From assembly GCA_963932465.1 (NCBI GenBank), contig OZ010799.1:281800083-281864082 (forward strand): a stretch of 64,000 nucleotides of DNA. Direction: 5' to 3'. This stretch comes from Maratus speciosus. Taxonomy: Eukaryota > Arthropoda > Arachnida > Araneae > Salticidae. Under the pieces are notes generated by a model. It ran no database searches and had not been told where the DNA came from. It saw only the letters and a program-made list of their open reading frames with translations. A program made the translations under genes and the position numbers. Below are positions 24,015 to 34,574 of the stretch, one piece after another (position 1 is the stretch's first letter; every line of letters begins with the position of its first letter).

Positions 24015-24845
24015 TCATACATCTTTTATTGCATTCCTACAATACTTCCTTGTAAACAATGTTCTCCAACTTCTGACCATCTTTAATGAAAATCTTGATA
24101 TTATTAGCAGATACACATCTTGACAATGCAACATACAACTGGCCATTGCAAAAATTGGGCGTTCAATGTAAACTCCCACTCTTTGAAATGTCTGTCCCTG
24201 TGATTTGTTAACTGTCAATGCGTAAGCAAGTCTAACAGGAAACTGTCTGCGGTACAACACGAATGGCAACTGTGCATGACCTCCTGATGTATCTAGTTGA
24301 AATCTTGGAATATTTACTACAGTTCCACTTTGATCACCAGTAATAATTTTTGCTGTTAAAACCCTACAACGAATACGTAGAACAAGCAAACGTGTTCCAT
24401 TACATAACCCATCGGCTACTGATAGATTTCTAATCAGCATGACTATGCATCCCACTTTCAATTTTAACCTGTGAGTTGGCATACCAGAAGGAGTAAGTGA
24501 ATGTAAGTATTCATTAGGATATCTGAGTGTTGCTTCTTCTTCTCGAGTGTCAGTTCCGTCTATTCCAGTCAAAGTTGCTTTGTCAATGCTGTAACAGATT
24601 AACTCATTACCAGGTATCTTGTCCAAAATCTTCTCATTAATTCTGTTAACTTCATCATTTTGAGGTGACAATATAATTCTTGATTGGAGATCAGTAGCAA
24701 AATCTGTGACATCTTCAAAGAACCATTGTACCAAGTTGGAACAAAATAGAGCAGATGATGGTTCAACTTCAAGCTCATTCATATCTCCATTACCAATCTG
24801 CAGTAGCCATTTTGAAAAATTCTCTGTGTCAGTTGCTGCACGCAT
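24015..24845 (-). pseudogene. Helitron helicase, C-terminal part
   Basis: This 276-residue frame is the C-terminal half of a PIF1-family (SF1B) helicase. Early in the frame ILSPQNDEVNRINEKIL matches the conserved region after the motor core, LKVGCIVMLIRNL matches the typical PIF1 block, and LAYALTVNKSQGQTFQRVGV is motif V/VI with the NKSQGQT signature. It overlaps the preceding piece in another frame, so a frameshift lies at 24779-24845. The last ~35 residues do not look conserved. Confidence 0.9.
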
Positions 24846-25108
24846 GTTACCTTCAGATGGTGAATTTCAAAGAGCTCCCAAAGGGTGGATGATTTCAAAC
24901 ACTCAGAAATAACTTGTGCACGGGTAGCTTTCTTTACGACCGGTAGAACTTGTCTGAAATCACCACCAAGTATAATTGTTTTTCCACCAAAAAGTGCATC
25001 ACAATTCATAACATCTCCTGAGGTACGATCAATGATCTCCAGGGCTTTCCTTGGAATCATACTTGCTTCATCCCAAATTATTACATCAACTTCTTTCAGT
25101 CTAAGCAT
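24779..25108 (-). pseudogene. Helitron helicase, Walker B region
   Basis: This piece contains VIIWDEASMIP (Walker B, D13-E14) and GGDFRQVLPVV (motif III), both typical of PIF1 helicases. It is in the same frame as the upstream piece and separated from it only by a stop at 25139-25141. Confidence 0.9.
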
Positions 25109-25138
25109 GTCACGTTTTTTAAGAAAACAAACACCATC

Positions 25139-25720
25139 TTATTTAATATTTATAGGTAGATTGAAAAATCGATGAGACGTCGTTCCACCTGGTAATAGAA
25201 TGGATGCAATGCCAGTCCATGCAACACATGCAACTTTCTTTTGCAATATCACAAGTTTGTGATACAGGCCATTATACAGAAAAGATCTCCCAGTCCCACC
25301 TGGTCCATCAATGAAGAAACACTGGGCACGGGCTCCAGTAATACAACGTATGATCCTTCCGTAGACCTTTCTCTGATCCAAATTAAACTTTCCTTCAATG
25401 TCTGTGCATTTATTTACGTGAAAATCTAAAGAAAACTTCTGTGGAGGATTCACGAAAGAATTTGGTTCTGGCAACCCAAACTCCTTACAAGACCTATTTT
25501 CTGCATGAAGTTGACCTTGAATCTCAAAAAGGGCTTCATATTCAGTACCGTTCTGAACAGTTAGATGATGCTTGAAAGTTTCCCAAAGCTGCAAAGCATT
25601 AGATGGTTCATCTCCTATCACATAGTATACAAAAAATTTTCTGAACTCTCTGGGCATTAAAATAGATGCAGCTTCTTGTAACACAGCAATAGCTTCTTCA
25701 CTGGTTTCTGTTAATCCCAT
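25139..25720 (-). pseudogene. Helitron helicase, Walker A region
   Basis: The frame carries the conserved lead-in FNLDQRKVYGRII and the P-loop DGPGGTGRSFLYN. The invariant Walker A lysine is arginine here (residue 145), which should cripple ATP hydrolysis even if reading were otherwise intact. The N-terminal part holds REFRKFFVYYV and ALQLWETF, typical of the region between Rep and helicase. It shares its frame with the piece above 25841, separated by one nonsense codon. Confidence 0.9.
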
Positions 25721-25840
25721 TGCAATTGCTGCTTCTCTATAAGTGCAGTAGTTTACTCCTTCATGTCTGCGAAAATCTTCAAAGCATGTAGCTCCAGTAA
25801 CTCTGTTTAAAATAAGCTTTAAGAAGAATCTTTCTGAATC

Positions 25841-26347
25841 CTATGGTGAAACATTAACAATGCGCCCAATGGCTTTAGAATCATTCTTTCTTATAACCCA
25901 CTTTTTGCTTCGTGTATCCCAAGAATAAAATTCAGGTATGTTAGAGTAATGTATATTTCTTGCAGATTCACATTCTTTGTTTAAGTTAAACCAACCTAGT
26001 AACATAGTTTTGCACTCTTTATTTACAGCTATTTCTTCCGAACCTTCTTTAAACGTAACATATTGCTGATTCTCAAGGTGCACTGGTAGTCTTACAACTG
26101 TGTGACTTCTTTTATGCAAGGTTAGCGAATTTAATCTCCAAGCTGCTTCCATGGGACCTATATATCGACTATCGATGTATTTTTGAACCTCATTAGTGTC
26201 TTCAAGCTTCATCTCTATTCTTGCACGGTCGTGTCCTTTGTGGATGTATTTATGAATATACTTCACTGCCATAACTGAAGCACAGTACTCTACATTCAAA
26301 TGACACTCAAACTTCTTCAATAAGTATGGGTTATGTGGCACAACCAT
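25841..26347 (-). pseudogene. Helitron Rep domain, two-tyrosine part
   Basis: VKYIHKYIHKGHDRA carries the paired catalytic tyrosines Y30 and Y34 of the Y2 HUH endonuclease, which would cleave and join the transposon ends. Downstream, YIGPMEAAWRL and VRLPVHLENQQ are also conserved in Helitrons. It overlaps the preceding HUH piece in another frame (26317-26347), which marks a frameshift, and ends at a TAG at 25841-25843. Confidence 0.92.
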
Positions 26348-27009
26348 CCTGTTACGACGTAGTGAACGTTGCCATTTACTTTGGAATGATACGCATAAAG
26401 TCTATGTGTATTGTTTCTTCTTCTGTATTTGGAAAACCATCTCCACTCATCAGTTTCTTCACAGAATTTTTTTGGAAAGTTTTTTGAGCATTCGTTTTTC
26501 TGTTTATCCCAACAAAGAAGACCTTCTACATGAGGACCATGCATCATGTGTCTCAGTTGGTAGTAACGTAGTGAAGAGTCTTCATCAGATAATTCTGCAC
26601 ATACAAATCTATCTACCTGATCTGGTCGAAGTAGCTTGCAGTCAGTCCTCAATGCTGCTAAAATATGGGTATGTGGAAGGCCTCGTTTCTGGAATTCAAT
26701 CGTATATACGTATGCAACAATAGCTCCAAGCACCTGTCTTTCTACAATTTCTTTAATAAGTTCTTTCACTTTGGCCTGAAAAATATCTGTCACTATCATT
26801 GGAATATCATTTACAGTAGTTCCGGGAGAAAAGTTATTTTTAAGAACATTTCTTATCTCTGCCCAGTTGGGATTACATGTCATCGTTATAAAAAAGTCAG
26901 GTCTCCCAACTTTTCGACATATCGCCATAGAATCCTGATACAATTGTTGCAAACTCCGTGGAGAACCAATATACGTTGCAGGTAGAATAACAGCATTTCT
27001 AAGTCTCAC
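26317..27009 (-). pseudogene. Helitron Rep domain, HUH part
   Basis: FFITMTCNPNWAEI (about residues 39-52) and KRGLPHTHILAAL (108-120) are the two best-known Helitron Rep blocks. H113-T-H115 is the metal-binding HUH motif. The same frame continues upstream to 28191 apart from TAG codons at 27223-27225 and about 27092. Confidence 0.95.
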
Positions 27010-27222
27010 TGTACTTTCCTCATTTAATATACTTCGTTCTATGTGATCGACTAATCCTTGGTAACATTCTGTTCGCAGTTGTTTCTGATTCTATTTTATG
27101 AAATCTAAGCGTTGACGATCAACTAAGACATAACAGTTAATGATATACTGCTGTGTTAGTTTTCCAGCATTAATTAAAGGATTAAAATAATTTTTCCGCA
27201 GTGCTAAACGATGACCAAAGTA

Positions 27223-28191
27223 CTACAAAGGCATAATCTTCTTACCTTTTTTTGACAACATGTTGTATGTCCATCCTAGATCACCATGCGGAAATAAAAT
27301 TGGAAATGTCATAGGATCTGCATGTTGTGAGGTTTGATTGATAATAGTGGTCTCACGGCCATCTTCTTGTCTTGAATAAACTTTAAGATCCACACATGGA
27401 ATACAGTTATCTTTTGATTCAATTATGAAAGCAACTTCTGAAGTTGTTGGTTTGTTATATCTTCGCTTGTCATCAAATTTATAAGTTATAAAATTTAAAA
27501 CATATTCTTGTCCATTAATTCTAATTAATTCATGCAACATTCTGTAATTTTTAGCATATGGATTTATTTGTCTAAGAAGTTTTTCAAGTTTAAGATTAAT
27601 TTCTGGATATTCAGAATTCATGCGCAAATTTGCTGCCTTTTCTTCATCATCATAAATATAAATCTGTCCATTCCGTAGTACATTTCCTCTAAAGTTTTCA
27701 AGAGAAGTAGATGCATAATGATAAACTTGACCTTGAATTTTAATAAGGGGAGGACCTCTTCCTTGCGCATCTTCGATATTAGGTGCAAACGTAGCAAAAG
27801 CAAATGAAGAGTTGTAAGCTCTAATGCTTGATCTGAAATGTTTTGCTTCTGGTTTATTCGATGTAAGCAAGTCTTTCAATTCAATTGGGTACTCAGAAAG
27901 AAGAGGTATGTCAATAACACCACCGTGACAGCAAGAGTTGACAGTTCTTCCCTTCTGTTCTTTAAAAGAAAGAGCTCCGCAGTGAATACATTCAATATTG
28001 TATTCATTTAAACAATGTTTTTGTACATGTGTGTTAAGATCAATATCTGCAGCAAATTCTTTTATTTTTTTAGAGAATATGTGTTTTGTCTTTGTTTTTT
28101 TCCCTTCCAGAACATCCATTTGCTCTTCGGATTCCATTGCTGCGAGAAAATGTAGATTCATATTTTCATCTTGTGTTGTTACTTCAGCCAT
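27223..28191 (-). pseudogene. Helitron-like N-terminal domain
   Basis: This 322-residue frame contains the CIHCGA and NSCCHGG cysteine cluster (about residues 69-88), followed by SFAFATFAPN and GRGPPLIKIQGQVYH, which define the Helitron-like N domain. Its tail SQHADPMTFPILFPHGDLGW leads to the Rep domain. The frame is continuous with the preceding piece except for a TGA at 28288-28290. Confidence 0.92.
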
Positions 28192-28287
28192 AGTCTCTTC
28201 AGAATGAACAGCTTCAATAAAATTTTGGAAAATATTTCCTTCCTCTGTAGGTTTTGCGGCACATGTTGCAGAAGCTAAAACATGAAG

Positions 28288-29340
28288 TCAGTTTGCTGCT
28301 CTCGCTTTTTCCCTATTTGCAGCTAGTCGAGCCTTTGCCTCTTTAGAAGGTTCACTTTCAGCCGTTACTTTCATACCATTACATCTTCTTTGTTTTAATT
28401 CTTTTGTTGTGTTACACAATATTGTTTTGTCTTCAGCTGATTGATTCATTGTCTCCTCAGAATGAACCTCTTCAATAAAATCTGGAAAAATAGTTACTTC
28501 CTCTATAAGTTCTGTGGCATATCTTGCAGAGGCCAAAATATTATGTCTGTTTGCTGCTCTTACTTTTTTCCTATTTGCAGCTAGTCGAGCCTTTGCCTCT
28601 TCAGAAGGTTCACTTAGAGCTGTAACTTTCATACCTGTATGTCTTGTTTTTTGTAATTGTTTTATAGTGTTGCATAATATTGTTCTGTCTTCAGATTGAT
28701 TTGCTACAAGAAAATGTAGATTCGTATTTCCTTCCTCTGTAGGTTCTGTGGCACATCTTGAAGAAGCCAAAACAAGAAGTCTGTTTGATGCTGTTGCTTC
28801 TTCAGAAGGTACACTTTGAGTCCTAACTTTCATATCTTTATATCTTGTTTCTTCTAATTCTTTTGTAGTGTTACATAATATTCCAGAAGAATCCACATCC
28901 CCAAAAATTGTATTTGTACTTTCAAAATGATTAGAAGTCCCCACTTCCCCAATATTTTTTAATATTCCTGAATGACCTGCATCACAAAAAATATTATTTG
29001 TACATTCTAATTGATTACAAATTTCCATTTTCACAGTGTTATATAATCCGGAATAATTTGCAACTTGAAATGGATTTGAAATTAATTCATTGAAAGGCAT
29101 GTTCTTCTTGCGAGCGCTATCATGCACCCATCTAACCTTATCTTGAGACAATATCTTTTCAAAATTATTCTGAGATATCTTCTTTACCCTTCTGGCAGCA
29201 CGTATTTTTTCTTTATATTCTTCACTTTGTTTAGCCCTCCATATCCTTTGGGCTTCATTTCTTAATCTCTTTTTTTTTTCAATTGTTGATTCATTCATTT
29301 TGAGACAAAGGGGATATCCGGCAATAAATTTCAAATACAA
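28288..29340 (-). pseudogene. Helitron N-terminal extension with internal repeats
   Basis: A 350-residue, lysine/arginine-rich frame begins with helices containing LRNEAQRIWRAKQSEEYKEK. It later repeats a unit of about 70-75 residues ending ARLAANRKKVRAAN or ARLAANREKARAAN, each preceded by a TILCNT-type segment. Such basic N-terminal extensions before the zinc domain occur in arthropod Helitron proteins. The start at 29340 is the first in-frame ATG; a second lies 14 codons later (MNESTIEKKK) and may be the true one. Confidence 0.8.
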
Positions 29341-29465
29341 TAAAAAAAAGCAATTAAGAAAAGAAAAGATAATAAAACATACGAACTAATAAATTCCTTT
29401 CATATATTTTGACAAAATATACTTATCTTTAACAACTCAAAAACAAACAAAAAAAATAATACCAC
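29341..29465. other. AT-rich flank of the retrotransposon
   Basis: This short A-rich stretch between the Helitron coding start and the retrotransposon LTR is probably Helitron 5' sequence. It ends in CCAC (29462-29465), the left target duplication of the inserted element. Confidence 0.5.
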
Positions 29466-29681
29466 TGTGGTGAGTTGCTCGTATAATATAATCACTCACT
29501 TAAAAACACTTTACTACCTTTATTCGTAGAACATTGATAAACGTCGATTCTGACACTCATCGTATTCGAACACACAAAAACGCAATGTAAACATTTTCGT
29601 CTGCGCTGCTATGACAACGGCTCTGGCCAGCTGCCATTCCGAACGAAGAATTTTCTCCCTTGCCTTTCTGCGGCTGCCACA
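29466..29681 (-). repeat. 3' LTR of CsRn1-like element, 216 bp
   Basis: On the element strand it begins TGTGGCAGCC and ends CTCACCACA, so the termini are TGTGG...CCACA. It contains AATAAA on the minus strand near 29520. A purine-rich GGGGAGATA, a possible polypurine tract, lies just inside at about 29690-29697. Confidence 0.97.
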
Positions 29682-29878
29682 GAGTATCTCCCCAGTGACG
29701 TAGGGTACCGAAGAAACGATATACAAGTGTATACTTTTTTTTTTTTTTTGACTATCTGTGTCAGAATCCACGCTTGTGGAGAAAAATTACAAGGATATTT
29801 ACATGAAATAAAATTGCAATATATAACAAAATATAGGCATAATGTGTAGTATGCAAAATGAACAATTTATCAACAATT

Positions 29879-31483
29879 TCAGTAAGTAATATAAGATGCC
29901 AGTTTTTTAGGAAAATGGACATGTCTGCCCGAACGTGTGACAGTTTTTGTTTGGTCAGGGTTACTGTCCGCTTTAAGAGAGAGTTTTAATTTAGAGTTCT
30001 CTGGAACAGTTTTCGTGGACAAGTCTGAAGTAGAAATCAAATGAGCTGGCTTCACTCGATCTATTGATACCGTAGACTTACGACCATTAAGCTCGATTGT
30101 TATAGTTTTCCCAGTTCTACTTAGGACTTTGTGAGGACCAGTATATGGTTGACACAATGGAGATTGTACATGATCCACTCTTAGAAAGATGTGTGAACAA
30201 GATGTCAAGGAAGGGTGTATATAGAACTTCTCTTGGCAGTGAGATGATGTAGCAACTGGACTTAACTGCCGCATGGTGTTTCGTAGTTGCGTGACGAAGT
30301 TATCGTTGAAAGGTCGGATCTTGTATTCATCCAGCATATCACAGGGCAATCTCAACGTAGTGCCGTAGACAAGCTCAGCGCAAGAAGCTTGTATATCTTC
30401 CTTCACTGCTGTGCGAATGCCTAGTAAAACTATCGGTAATATTTCAGTCCACCTACTGGTTTCGTGAGCTTTGATGGATGACTTTAAATGTCGATGAAAT
30501 CTTTCGATAATGCCATTCGATATCGGATGATATGCCGTTGTGCGGATCTTCTGTGTTCCCATCATTTTCGTAAATTCATCAAATATTGCTGATCGCATTT
30601 GTGGGCCTTGATCCGTGGTTATGAGCGAAGGGCAACCAAATCTTGATATCCAATGCTTTAATATGGCACTACAAATTGTTTTAGCTTGTGTATCAGATAT
30701 AGGTACGGCTTCTGGCCATCTGCTAAATCGGTCAATCATCGTTAAAAGATAGCTGAAACCGTCAGATGGAGGCAAGGGACCTACGATATCTATATGTATT
30801 TGGGAAAAACGTGCATCAGGAAGAGAGAACGTGCCAAGAGGTGCTTTGGTGTGCCTCTGTATTTTTGATCTTTGACACTTCTCACAGCCACGAACCCAGT
30901 TTTTGATGTCTCGTTTCATATTTGGCCATACGTATCTGGAACAAATTAGTTTTGTGGTAGCTGCTATGCCTGGATGGGCTAGGTTGTGCAAATGTTCATA
31001 TATCAGCCGACGAAAGAAACTAGGAACTAAGGGTCGAGGCGTACCTGTTGAAGTATCACATAGTAGGCTACAATCAGAAATGAGGCAAGGTTTCAATTCC
31101 AATTTGAGCAATGTACTATTATGCAGGTTCTGTAGCTCTGAATCATTTTCCTGAGCTTTTGCGAATTCCTCAAAATTTAAGATTGGAGATTTTGAAATAG
31201 AATCAATTTCAATTCTTGAGAGGCAATCTGCAACAATGTTTTCGGAACCTGGTACATGTCTAATGTCAGTGGAATATTGGGAAATGTAATCTAAATGGCG
31301 TGATTGCCGCGGCGAACATTTATGGGGATTTTGCTTAAATGCATAAATTAGCGGTTTTTGATCAGTATAAATTTGAAAAATTCTCCCCTCTAGCATGTGC
31401 CGAAATTTTTTTATTGCCGAATAAATAGAAAATAATTCCCGGTCATATGTTGACCAATTCCGCTGACTGTTGTTTAATTTCAT
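29879..31483 (-). CDS. pol: RNase H (C-terminal part) and integrase of the CsRn1-like element
   Basis: The 534-residue frame starts inside RNase H: E16 in the YDRELFSIY helix and D41 in IYTDQKP are catalytic-site residues of the family. The integrase zinc finger uses H166, H170, C200 and C203. The core has D232 (IHIDIVGP), D291 (TTDQGPQ) and E327 (GIIERFH) with 35 residues between the last two. A GPY-type segment ([10 protein letters not shown]) and a basic tail follow. The frame joins the upstream pol frame by a -1/+2 shift at the A8 run (31486-31493). Apart from that the domain looks fully conserved. Confidence 0.95.
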   Translation of the reverse strand: MKLNNSQRNWSTYDRELFSIYSAIKKFRHMLEGRIFQIYTDQKPLIYAFKQNPHKCSPRQSRHLDYISQYSTDIRHVPGSENIVADCLSRIEIDSISKSPILNFEEFAKAQENDSELQNLHNSTLLKLELKPCLISDCSLLCDTSTGTPRPLVPSFFRRLIYEHLHNLAHPGIAATTKLICSRYVWPNMKRDIKNWVRGCEKCQRSKIQRHTKAPLGTFSLPDARFSQIHIDIVGPLPPSDGFSYLLTMIDRFSRWPEAVPISDTQAKTICSAILKHWISRFGCPSLITTDQGPQMRSAIFDEFTKMMGTQKIRTTAYHPISNGIIERFHRHLKSSIKAHETSRWTEILPIVLLGIRTAVKEDIQASCAELVYGTTLRLPCDMLDEYKIRPFNDNFVTQLRNTMRQLSPVATSSHCQEKFYIHPSLTSCSHIFLRVDHVQSPLCQPYTGPHKVLSRTGKTITIELNGRKSTVSIDRVKPAHLISTSDLSTKTVPENSKLKLSLKADSNPDQTKTVTRSGRHVHFPKKLASYITY

Positions 31484-33065
31484 GGAAAAAAAATGCTAAA
31501 GGTTCATAACGTTCCTGATAAAACTGCATAAGGGTGCCGCCGATCGCGACATCTGAGGCGTCAACCCATATACTCAACTGAGCGCCTGGAATAGGGTGCC
31601 GTAAAAGAGCAGCCTGAGATATTGCATTTTTGGCAGCTACGAAAGCTTTTTCAGCATCTTCGTTCCAATTAAGGGGTTCTGTTTTAGGAACACGGGAACG
31701 AGATTTCTTTTTGTTTGTATGGCCTTCTAACAATTTCACTAAAGGCGCAAGTATGTGTGCAGCTTGATATATGAAAGACCTATAAAAATTAAACATACCC
31801 AAAAATCTTCGAAGTTGAGATAAGGTTGTGGGCTGCGGAAAATCGATTATGCATTTAACTTTATCTGGAAGTGGTTGAATACCATGTTCAGATATTCGAA
31901 ATCCTAAGAAATCAATGGTAGGTTTACCAAATGTGCACTTGGATACATTTATGCACAAACCATATTCTGCTAATTTGGAAACTAGTGCTTTTAAATGATG
32001 ATAATGCTCCTCGGCATTTTTAGAGGCTATGAGTATATCATCGACGAAAGCATAGACGCCTGGTAAATCACGTATTACCTCATCTATGAATCTCTGCAAT
32101 GTTGCAGACGCATTGCATAAGCCAAATTGCATGCGTGTGCTTTCGAACAATCCAAAAGGTGTGCATATCGCTGTTTTGGGAATATCATCAGGATTGATTG
32201 GTATTTGATGATATGCTTTGATGAGGTCAAGTCGACTAAAAATTTTAGTGTCACGTAAATTAGCAGTAAAATCAGCTATACATGGTATCGGGTATCTGTC
32301 TTTTTTGGTTTGCGCATTCAAGGCACGATAATCACCTACAGGTCTCCATTCCAAAGTTCCCTTTTTTGGAACCATGTGCAAAGGTGATGCATAGTTGCTA
32401 CGTGAAGGTCTTAAATGTCCGAGTTGTATGATATTTTGAAATTCTGTTTTAGCAATTTTCAGGCGATCCGGAGCCAACCTGCGGGGTTTTGCCACAACTG
32501 GAGGTCCTTTTGTTGAAATAAAATGCATTGTGTTGTGTTTGACAGGCTGATTGGGATCTGGTAATTTTGTAATAGATGGGAATTGTTTAAGAAGTTCATT
32601 ATATATATTATCAATATTGATTGTTTTTACTGAATGAATTAATGCACATTTCATGTGACCTGTTGTTTCAAATTTTGTTTTTAAATCTCTTAGACATTTG
32701 TGGCGGAGATCTGGAACCAATTCGAAATTATGGAGAAAATCTGCTCCCAAAATTGGTGTACTAACATTTGCCACTAGAAAAGTCCAATTAAATTTTCGTC
32801 TTAACTTAAAATCTAGAGAAAGGTTTTTTTGACCATAAACATTTATAGGGGAAGAATTAGCAGCCAAAAGCGTTTGTACGGGTGGATTCCGTTTTTGTAC
32901 ATTGTTGGCAGGAAGGATTGACACGTCCGAACCGGTGTCGACCAGAAAAGAAACATTTGTAGTCCGGTCTCTAATGAACAGGCGACGTGACTGTTGAGGC
33001 AAAGAATAAGTCGCCTCTACTCTTTGCTGGTTTCGTTTCCCGCCCAAGAACACGGCTTTATGCAT
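31443..33065 (-). CDS. pol: Protease, reverse transcriptase and start of RNase H of the CsRn1-like element
   Basis: The 540-residue frame overlaps the end of gag by about 49 nt in another frame, consistent with expression by ribosomal frameshifting. The protease active site is D43-T-G-S ([12 protein letters not shown]). RT shows [20 protein letters not shown] (231-250), the [10 protein letters not shown] block (279-288) and catalytic FVDD at 340-343. RNase H begins with the D502 of [11 protein letters not shown]. The frame then runs through the A8 run and ends 17 residues later in an unrelated reading, which marks the frameshift. Confidence 0.96.
   Translation of the reverse strand: MHKAVFLGGKRNQQRVEATYSLPQQSRRLFIRDRTTNVSFLVDTGSDVSILPANNVQKRNPPVQTLLAANSSPINVYGQKNLSLDFKLRRKFNWTFLVANVSTPILGADFLHNFELVPDLRHKCLRDLKTKFETTGHMKCALIHSVKTINIDNIYNELLKQFPSITKLPDPNQPVKHNTMHFISTKGPPVVAKPRRLAPDRLKIAKTEFQNIIQLGHLRPSRSNYASPLHMVPKKGTLEWRPVGDYRALNAQTKKDRYPIPCIADFTANLRDTKIFSRLDLIKAYHQIPINPDDIPKTAICTPFGLFESTRMQFGLCNASATLQRFIDEVIRDLPGVYAFVDDILIASKNAEEHYHHLKALVSKLAEYGLCINVSKCTFGKPTIDFLGFRISEHGIQPLPDKVKCIIDFPQPTTLSQLRRFLGMFNFYRSFIYQAAHILAPLVKLLEGHTNKKKSRSRVPKTEPLNWNEDAEKAFVAAKNAISQAALLRHPIPGAQLSIWVDASDVAIGGTLMQFYQERYEPLAFFFHEIKQQSAELVNI
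31486..31493 (-). other. A8 homopolymer carrying the only pol frameshift
   Basis: RNase H is open in one frame up to this run and open in another frame after it, with conserved residues on both sides. A one-base length change in the run explains the break. It could be a real mutation, a sequencing error or, less likely, a programmed slippage site. Confidence 0.8.
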
Positions 33066-33790
33066 TTTTCTTCCCTACATTTTTTTCCAAATCGTCTATG
33101 ATACCAACAGATACTTGAATCCCGATTATCACTATTACTTCGCCCTCGAGGTTTACTCCAGTTTCTGCGGTATGGGGACCGACCACGTGAAACAGCAAGC
33201 TGATCGATGCGCTTATTTAATTTTTCGATTTCTTTCAATAATTTACCCTCTATCGCCTGTTCATTCGAGCAGGACACGGCAATTGCAGAAGCTGGGGAAG
33301 GGGTAACTTCTGAAATACGATCTGAAATTTCCGCTGCTTTATCAAGGGTTAATTCAGAAACAGCCGCTAAAATTGTCTGAACAGAATTTGGTAATCGTTG
33401 CAAAAACAATTCTAACATTAAATTGTCTGGAACATTTAGGGATTCCGCGCGACGTTTCATACTACGTAATAAATCTGAAGGTTTCCGATTTCCTAGTTCT
33501 TCTCCAGACAAGAGCTGTCGTATCTCTTGCTGGGATGATTCACCTGAGCGCGCAATTAATTCCTTTTTTAAGACACCATAAGGGTCAGTAGCATCTGGTT
33601 GCATTAAAATATCACGAATGATTGATGCAACATCGGGTGGAAGATGCGAAACTATATAATTATATTTTGTAACAGATTCTGATATTGCTTTGGGGGTAGC
33701 TAAAGCAAATGTGCTTTCGCACATCACAAACCATAGCGCAGGATCTGATCTGTTATATAATGGAATTTGAACAGCATCGACACTAGACAT
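33017..33790 (-). CDS. gag: Gag of the CsRn1-like element
   Basis: The 257-residue Gag starts at the first ATG after the leader. The capsid part contains [17 protein letters not shown] (12-28), [12 protein letters not shown] (43-54), [20 protein letters not shown] and [15 protein letters not shown], all features I associate with CsRn1-type Gag. The C-terminal part is basic and has a CHCC-type knuckle, [17 protein letters not shown] (CX2HX6CX4C), in place of the usual CCHC. The frame appears intact. Confidence 0.95.
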   Translation of the reverse strand: MSSVDAVQIPLYNRSDPALWFVMCESTFALATPKAISESVTKYNYIVSHLPPDVASIIRDILMQPDATDPYGVLKKELIARSGESSQQEIRQLLSGEELGNRKPSDLLRSMKRRAESLNVPDNLMLELFLQRLPNSVQTILAAVSELTLDKAAEISDRISEVTPSPASAIAVSCSNEQAIEGKLLKEIEKLNKRIDQLAVSRGRSPYRRNWSKPRGRSNSDNRDSSICWYHRRFGKKCREEKCIKPCSWAGNETSKE

Positions 33791-34017
33791 GATTTATGGT
33801 AATAAATATATAAAATAGTACAATCAAACCAAAATAAATTCGCGAGTTAAATTTTTCTAATAAAATAACAGAAAAAATATCAGGAAAATGACTCAGAAGA
33901 ACTTATCTGCTTTCCATCGAGCCGCTGTAGAACGATGTATTCTTTGAAAGATGAAGATGATCGGATAACATTCCAACTCATCTAGGAAGGCTGATGCTCT
34001 ATATAAGAACAGTCCAT

Positions 34018-34025
34018 GGTCACCA
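34018..34025 (-). promoter_or_regulatory. Primer-binding site, tRNA-Trp-like
   Basis: One base after the 5' LTR the element strand reads TGGTGACC, matching the first 8 bases complementary to a tRNA-Trp 3' end. It then diverges (ATGGACTG), so the match is short. tRNA-Trp priming is known for CsRn1. Confidence 0.7.
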
Positions 34026-34026
34026 T

Positions 34027-34242
34027 TGTGGTGAGTCGCTCGTATAATATAATCACTCACTTAAAAACACTTTACTACCTTTATTCGTAGAACATTGATA
34101 AACGTCGATTCTGACACTCATCGTATTCGAACACACAAAAACGCAATGTAAACATTTTCGTCTGCGCTGCTATGACAACGGCTCTGGCCAGCTGCCATTC
34201 CGAACGAAGAATTTTCTCCCTTGCCTTTCTGCGGCTGCCACA
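34027..34242 (-). repeat. 5' LTR of CsRn1-like element, 216 bp
   Basis: Identical to the LTR at 29466-29681 except for one base (GAGTCGCTCG against GAGTTGCTCG). It should hold the element's promoter. Confidence 0.97.
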
Positions 34243-34574
34243 CCACCAATAAAGAAAATGCCAAAACGAAACCTTTATGAGAAAGGAATGTTTAGTTGCA
34301 TTCTTTCTCAATGATGCAGCGCACTAAATTGCGTAGTTGTGGAATCTCAGCTTAAAATATCTTAAATAAATGAATATTAATAATATCTTTAAATTCAAGA
34401 AAAAGTTTTCCAAAATTTTAGTGGCAACGTCTTTACTTTATTTACATCATGAATACGCCCGTTAGGATTACGGTATGAGTATAACATAAATGTTCTAATA
34501 TTATTCTGTTGAAGAAGTTGTAATAAGTAATATTCTATTACAATTTAAATAAATTCATAATTAAATAAAATTAT
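34243..34574. other. Flank of the retrotransposon with a stem-loop
   Basis: It starts with the right target duplication CCAC. At about 34276-34311 TGAGAAAGGAATG is followed by an 8-nt loop and CATTCTTTCTCA, a stem with one bulged base. No gene. This may be remaining Helitron 5' sequence, but that is not demonstrated. Confidence 0.45.

Larger units (their letters stand above)
23603..29340 (-). mobile_element. Decayed autonomous Helitron
   Basis: The minus strand encodes the Helitron Rep-helicase in its usual order: N-terminal region, zinc-finger-containing Helitron-like domain, HUH/Y2 Rep nuclease and PIF1-type helicase. The 3' terminus is recognisable as a GC-rich hairpin ending in CTAG, with T as the next host base. 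Seven open pieces are separated by five nonsense codons and two frameshifts. The 5' terminus was not found. It should lie above 29340, where a younger retrotransposon has inserted at 29466, possibly within this Helitron. Confidence 0.9.
29466..34242 (-). mobile_element. Young CsRn1-like Ty3/gypsy LTR retrotransposon, 4,777 bp
   Basis: The element has two 216-bp LTRs, a 4-bp direct repeat CCAC on each side (29462-29465 and 34243-34246), a primer-binding site, gag, protease-RT-RNase H and integrase. The two LTRs differ at one base (about 29476 against 34037), so the insertion is recent. The clade is assigned from a tRNA-Trp-like primer site, a CHCC rather than CCHC gag knuckle, and protein resemblance to CsRn1 elements. 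The only clear lesion is a frameshift at an A8 run (31486-31493) inside RNase H. Confidence 0.95.

Noticed and set aside
30903..33591. Plus-strand frames across the CsRn1-like element
   Set aside because: They are antisense to intact gag/pol domains.
29520..34311. Similar ~80-residue frames at 29520-29771 and 34081-34311, minus strand
   Set aside because: Both are the LTR sequence read through by chance; they are similar because the LTRs are.
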